64,000 nucleotides of DNA from VRUE01 sp040508545 (lineage in GTDB: Bacteria > Actinomycetota > Thermoleophilia > Solirubrobacterales > 70-9). This document shows positions 61,858 through 64,000 of the stretch, one piece after another (positions within the stretch are counted from its first letter, which is position 1; the number at the start of each line of letters is the position of its first letter). The translations under genes and the position numbers were made by a program. The notes beneath the pieces are model-generated. The model was not told the origin of the DNA. It saw nothing but the letters and a program-made list of their open reading frames with translations, and searched no databases. The stretch spans positions 5,388-69,387 of the forward strand of contig JBEVMR010000116.1 of assembly GCA_040508545.1 (NCBI GenBank). The letters are read 5' to 3'.

Positions 61858-61930
61858 AATGGCTTAAAGTAAAGTAAAGGCCACATAAAGGCTCTGTGAA
61901 GCGGATTCCGTCAACCGAGCCAAAGGCGGG

Positions 61931-62503
61931 ATGCAAGTGACGGTAAAAACGGCAGTAAGCAGATTTCAGATCCATGACGAGCTGACGGCTCCCGACGAGA
62001 GTGCTCCTCTGATCAAGAGCATCCAGGCGGGCGGCGGCGCGGTGACCAAGTTCGTCGGCGTCCTCGCCGGCGCTCCGGCGGTGCTGCGTGCCTACACCCG
62101 GATGCGCTCGGAGCTGCGCGGCGGCGTGCTGCCGCTGGCCACGCGTGAGCGGATCGCCCTCGCGGTCGCCGAGCACCGGCACGACTCCTACAGCATCGCC
62201 CAGCACGCCAAATCGGCGCGACGGGTCGGTCTCGGGCTCGACGAGGTCTCCCGGGCACGCAGCTTCAGCTCGGGCGACGCCAAAGAGGCGGCACTGCTCG
62301 ACTACCTGAGGGCGACCCTCGACGCCGACGGCGTCCCCCCCCACCACCTCCACGAGGAGGCACGGGAGATCGGCTGGAGCGACGAGGAGCTGCTCGAGGC
62401 GGTCGCGCATCTGGCGCTCAACGAGTTCCAGAGCTTGATTGCCAGCGCTGCGGCGCTGCCCAAAGATCAGGCAACGCCGGAAGTCCTCCCCTCAGCGGCC
62501 TAG
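61931..62503 (+). CDS. AhpD/carboxymuconolactone-decarboxylase-like protein lacking the redox cysteines
   Basis: This 190-residue all-helical protein follows the AhpD/CMD layout: GAPAVLRAYTRMRSELRGGV, LPLATRERIALAVAEHRHDS and a C-terminal EEAREIGWSDEELLEAVAHL with LNEFQSLIA. In peroxidase members the segment after the Glu reads C-x-x-C-x-x-x-H; here it is SYSIAQHA, with both cysteines replaced and the His kept. There is no Cys in the whole protein, so a thiol peroxidase role is excluded; it may be a decarboxylase-like, isomerase or binding form. The promoter and palindrome at 61813-61857 suggest tight regulation. An in-frame GTG at 61937 is an alternative start. A perfect palindrome covers the stop codon. 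Confidence 0.87.
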   Translation: MQVTVKTAVSRFQIHDELTAPDESAPLIKSIQAGGGAVTKFVGVLAGAPAVLRAYTRMRSELRGGVLPLATRERIALAVAEHRHDSYSIAQHAKSARRVGLGLDEVSRARSFSSGDAKEAALLDYLRATLDADGVPPHHLHEEAREIGWSDEELLEAVAHLALNEFQSLIASAAALPKDQATPEVLPSAA

Positions 62504-62514
62504 GCCGCTGAGGG
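62489..62514. terminator. Bidirectional palindromic terminator
   Basis: CCCTCAGCGGCCT followed by AGGCCGCTGAGGG is a perfect 26-base palindrome that includes the AhpD-like stop codon and abuts the stop of the convergent secreted-protein gene. As RNA it would form a GC-rich hairpin from either strand; no U-run follows. Confidence 0.6.
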
Positions 62515-63243
62515 CTAGTCCAGCACTACAGTCGCCGTGTAGAGCAGGCGGGCGGTGCTGTAGCGGCAGCCGTAGGTTGCTCGCGTGCCCACCTTTTCAT
62601 GGGGCTTGCCCTGGCGGACGTCGGTGGTGTTGGTGCATTTGCCCGGTTCGCGGCTGGCGCGCCAGGCGTTTCGCGACGAGAGATCCTGGGCGAAGGCCGG
62701 GGCCCAAGTGGGAATCGTAAGACCGACGATGTCGCCCTTTTCGACCCGCAGAGAGGCGCCGAACTTGACCGTCTGCCCCAGGTAGGGGCTTAGCACGTGG
62801 ATCGAGCCCTGGCGGCGCAGGTTGTAGCGGGGCGGCTCGGTGCCGGGAACGCGGCGCAGAATCGCCAGCCGTGCTTGCGGCGGCGTGCCGAAGAAGCCGT
62901 TGAAGAAGGAGCGCTGCGTATTCGTCGGCTGGGCCAGGGTGAGCGTCCATGCCTTCACCTTGCCGTTGCGGGGCACGCGGTAGGGCAGGCTCGATTGAGC
63001 GGTGCTGACCTGGAAGCCGGTGACGCTGCCGACGGCCTGGCACGGCAACTCGGGACAGCTCGGGTCGGGCGTGCTCGCGGTACTGCCGAGGATGACCGTC
63101 GTGCGCGAGCTGGTCGCGGCGCCGGCGCCGGCAGCCATCACGATCAGGGCGGCGAGGCAACCCGCAAGGCCGATCGCGACAGCAAGCCGGCCGCGCCAAG
63201 CGGCCCGATCGGCAACAGCAGCTACCTGGGAAGACCTCGACAT
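62515..63243 (-). CDS. Secreted or anchored protein of unknown function
   Basis: This 242-residue protein has an N-terminal signal or anchor (LAVAIGLAGCLAALIVMAAG, then AGAAT) and a mature part of about 195 residues with a beta-rich look: TGFQVSTAQSSLPYRVPRNG, KVKAWTLTLAQPTNTQRSFF, GFFGTPPQARLAILRRVPG, VKFGASLRVEKGDIVGLTIP and TARLLYTATVVLD. Four cysteines (DPSCPELPCQ, GKCTN, YGCRYS) could form disulfides outside the cell. The alternation of strands and the IVGLTIPTW pattern would fit a carbohydrate-binding or jelly-roll domain, which is only a guess. AGAAGGAGCG precedes the ATG. It lies 64 bases downstream of the RlpA-like gene on the same strand and may be cotranscribed with it. Confidence 0.8.
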   Translation of the reverse strand: MSRSSQVAAVADRAAWRGRLAVAIGLAGCLAALIVMAAGAGAATSSRTTVILGSTASTPDPSCPELPCQAVGSVTGFQVSTAQSSLPYRVPRNGKVKAWTLTLAQPTNTQRSFFNGFFGTPPQARLAILRRVPGTEPPRYNLRRQGSIHVLSPYLGQTVKFGASLRVEKGDIVGLTIPTWAPAFAQDLSSRNAWRASREPGKCTNTTDVRQGKPHEKVGTRATYGCRYSTARLLYTATVVLD

Positions 63244-63307
63244 ACCGCGCTCCTTCTTCTAGAAAAGACCTGCTTCGAGCGGAAAAGACTAGCCGCAGCG
63301 GCGGCCG

Positions 63308-63802
63308 TCAGCGGGCGGAGCGTTGCGCGCCCGATTTGCGCGCGTAGTCGAGCGAGACCGCGAAGCCGACCATGTCGGCGCCGACCTTGTCGAAGCGCAG
63401 GGCGCGAGCCGCCGCGAGAGTCAGGTCCCAGTCGTTGCCCTCGCTGTATGGGCCACGATCGATCACCCTGGTGACGATCTGGCGCCCCCGGTAGGCGAGC
63501 TTGACCGCCGTGCCGCAGGGAAGGCTGCGGTGGGCGACGCCGACGGTGTTGGGGCGCAGGACCTGGCCGCAAGCGGTGTTGTTGCCGTAGAGGCCCGGGC
63601 CGTACCAGGTAGCTCCGGCCCACCGCATCGGCGAGAAGACGATGCCGTCGCCGGCGTTCACCTGACTGGAAGCCACCGTCGAGGCACCACCGGTGCCCGC
63701 CTGCGCAGGGGCGGCGGCAAACGCCAGCAGCGCAGCCACGACCAGAAATGAGGCCGCACGGGATTGATCTTTCCGCCAGGGGCGGTTCGTCTCGCTCTTC
63801 AT
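63308..63802 (-). CDS. Secreted RlpA-like double-psi beta-barrel protein
   Basis: This 164-residue protein has a signal peptide (RAASFLVVAALLAFAAAPAQ, then AGTGG) and a C-terminal double-psi beta-barrel of about 95 residues: ATWYGPGLYGNNTACGQVLR, GVAHRSLPCGTAVKLAYRG, RQIVTRVIDRGPYSEGNDWD and LTLAAARALRF. The W-Y-G-P-G-x-x-G-x-x-T-A-C-G, A-H-x-x-L-P-C-G-T and D-R-G-P-Y motifs are those of RlpA, a septal lytic transglycosylase, with the catalytic Asp in VIDRGPY. It probably cuts peptidoglycan. It is controlled by the c-di-AMP riboswitch directly upstream, as for Rpf-type and other wall hydrolases in Actinobacteria. Confidence 0.92.
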   Translation of the reverse strand: MKSETNRPWRKDQSRAASFLVVAALLAFAAAPAQAGTGGASTVASSQVNAGDGIVFSPMRWAGATWYGPGLYGNNTACGQVLRPNTVGVAHRSLPCGTAVKLAYRGRQIVTRVIDRGPYSEGNDWDLTLAAARALRFDKVGADMVGFAVSLDYARKSGAQRSAR

Positions 63803-63811
63803 CGCTCTTTC

Positions 63812-63960
63812 GGACGCTTACGGGGTTAGCTGACGGGCTCGCGCTGGAAAGAGCTGCGCTACGCGGCGGATGCCGGCGATTCGCCCCAACTTGTGGGTCC
63901 CCCGCTCCCCGCGATATGTGGCGGAGATTCAGCGGAAGTTGGCGGCACGTTAGCAGACGC
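63812..63960 (-). promoter_or_regulatory. c-di-AMP riboswitch (ydaO/yuaA class)
   Basis: Reading the minus strand, the leader of the RlpA-like gene carries the conserved ydaO blocks in order: GGGGGACCCAC (about 63895-63905), TTGGGGCGAATC (63879-63890), GCAGCTCTTTCC (about 63845-63856), and GAGCCCGTCAGCTAACCCCG (63821-63840) followed by TAAGCGT. This order and the intervening hairpins match the class that binds two c-di-AMP molecules and represses wall-hydrolase and osmolyte genes. Its 3' end is only about 10 bases from the start codon, so control may include translation. The 5' boundary is approximate, and the promoter would lie at 63960 or above, near the window edge. Confidence 0.88.
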
Positions 63961-64000
63961 TAAGACAGGAAATCGTGAAGAGGTTGAGAAGGCCCCCTCC

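Noticed and set aside
63748..63963. Small plus-strand open frame over the end of the window
   Set aside because: It is antisense to the riboswitch and to the RlpA-like signal peptide; the RNA motif explains the sequence.

Overview
The window is a dense, very GC-rich chromosomal segment with GTG and TTG starts, many 4-base start/stop overlaps and actinobacterial gene families: a GTP-type PEP carboxykinase, a FadA/FabG4/HtdX-like set, a DUF4333-type lipoprotein, MMPL exporters and a ydaO-type riboswitch. The overall look suits a high-GC actinobacterium, perhaps Thermoleophilia/Solirubrobacterales; that placement is inference, because no rRNA or other phylogenetic marker is present. I see no insertion sequence, prophage, CRISPR array or tRNA.

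Bases 1-15981 are an exopolysaccharide locus. It holds a secreted polysaccharide-lyase-like protein (cut by the window edge), a polyprenyl-phosphate glycosylphosphotransferase, a Wzz/BY-kinase, a WecG/TagA/CpsF glycosyltransferase, a NodB deacetylase, two GT4 glycosyltransferases, a Wzy-like polymerase, a Wzx-like flippase, a heparinase II/III-like protein, a CelD-like acyltransferase and a nucleotide-sugar dehydrogenase. This is the outline of a Wzx/Wzy pathway with its own trimming enzymes.

Bases 16014-23290 lie on the minus strand. After a MaoC-type hydratase comes a tightly coupled six-gene operon: GNAT acetyltransferase, acyl carrier protein, AMP-forming ligase, fused PabA-PabB aminodeoxychorismate synthase and two tandem CelD-like acyltransferases. 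I do not recognise this combination as a described pathway. It is my best candidate for a new system, probably making and transferring an ACP-bound, possibly p-aminobenzoate-derived, group.

Bases 23311-38784 are mixed: an SCP2-like protein, an atypical soluble protein kinase beside an Asp/Thr-rich membrane protein, an acyl-CoA dehydrogenase, a PabC-like class IV aminotransferase, a large collagen-like secreted protein, a CAP-domain protein, a malyl-CoA lyase-type enzyme, PEP carboxykinase, a DUF4333-type lipoprotein, and a second small polysaccharide group (O-antigen ligase-like protein with helical-repeat tail, a secreted anchored protein, a clan GH-A glycoside hydrolase).

Bases 38824-54183 are carbon and lipid metabolism: a succinyl-CoA-synthetase-like pair with a FixX-like ferredoxin, then two closely related MMPL exporters flanking thiolase, FabG4-like reductase, HtdX-like dehydratase and two acyl-CoA dehydrogenases, with a divergent HxlR-SCP2 regulator and an acyl-CoA synthetase. 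A 22-base perfect palindrome sits between the regulator and the second exporter.

Bases 54180-64000 hold a GGDEF/EAL protein, a YyaL-type thioredoxin-fold protein, a third MMPL protein, glutamine synthetase, a cysteine-less AhpD-like protein behind a clear promoter/operator, a secreted unknown, and an RlpA-like protein preceded by a c-di-AMP (ydaO) riboswitch. Two related nested-palindrome elements (25256-25371 and 60223-60350) lie between convergent genes and look like a repeated structured element.
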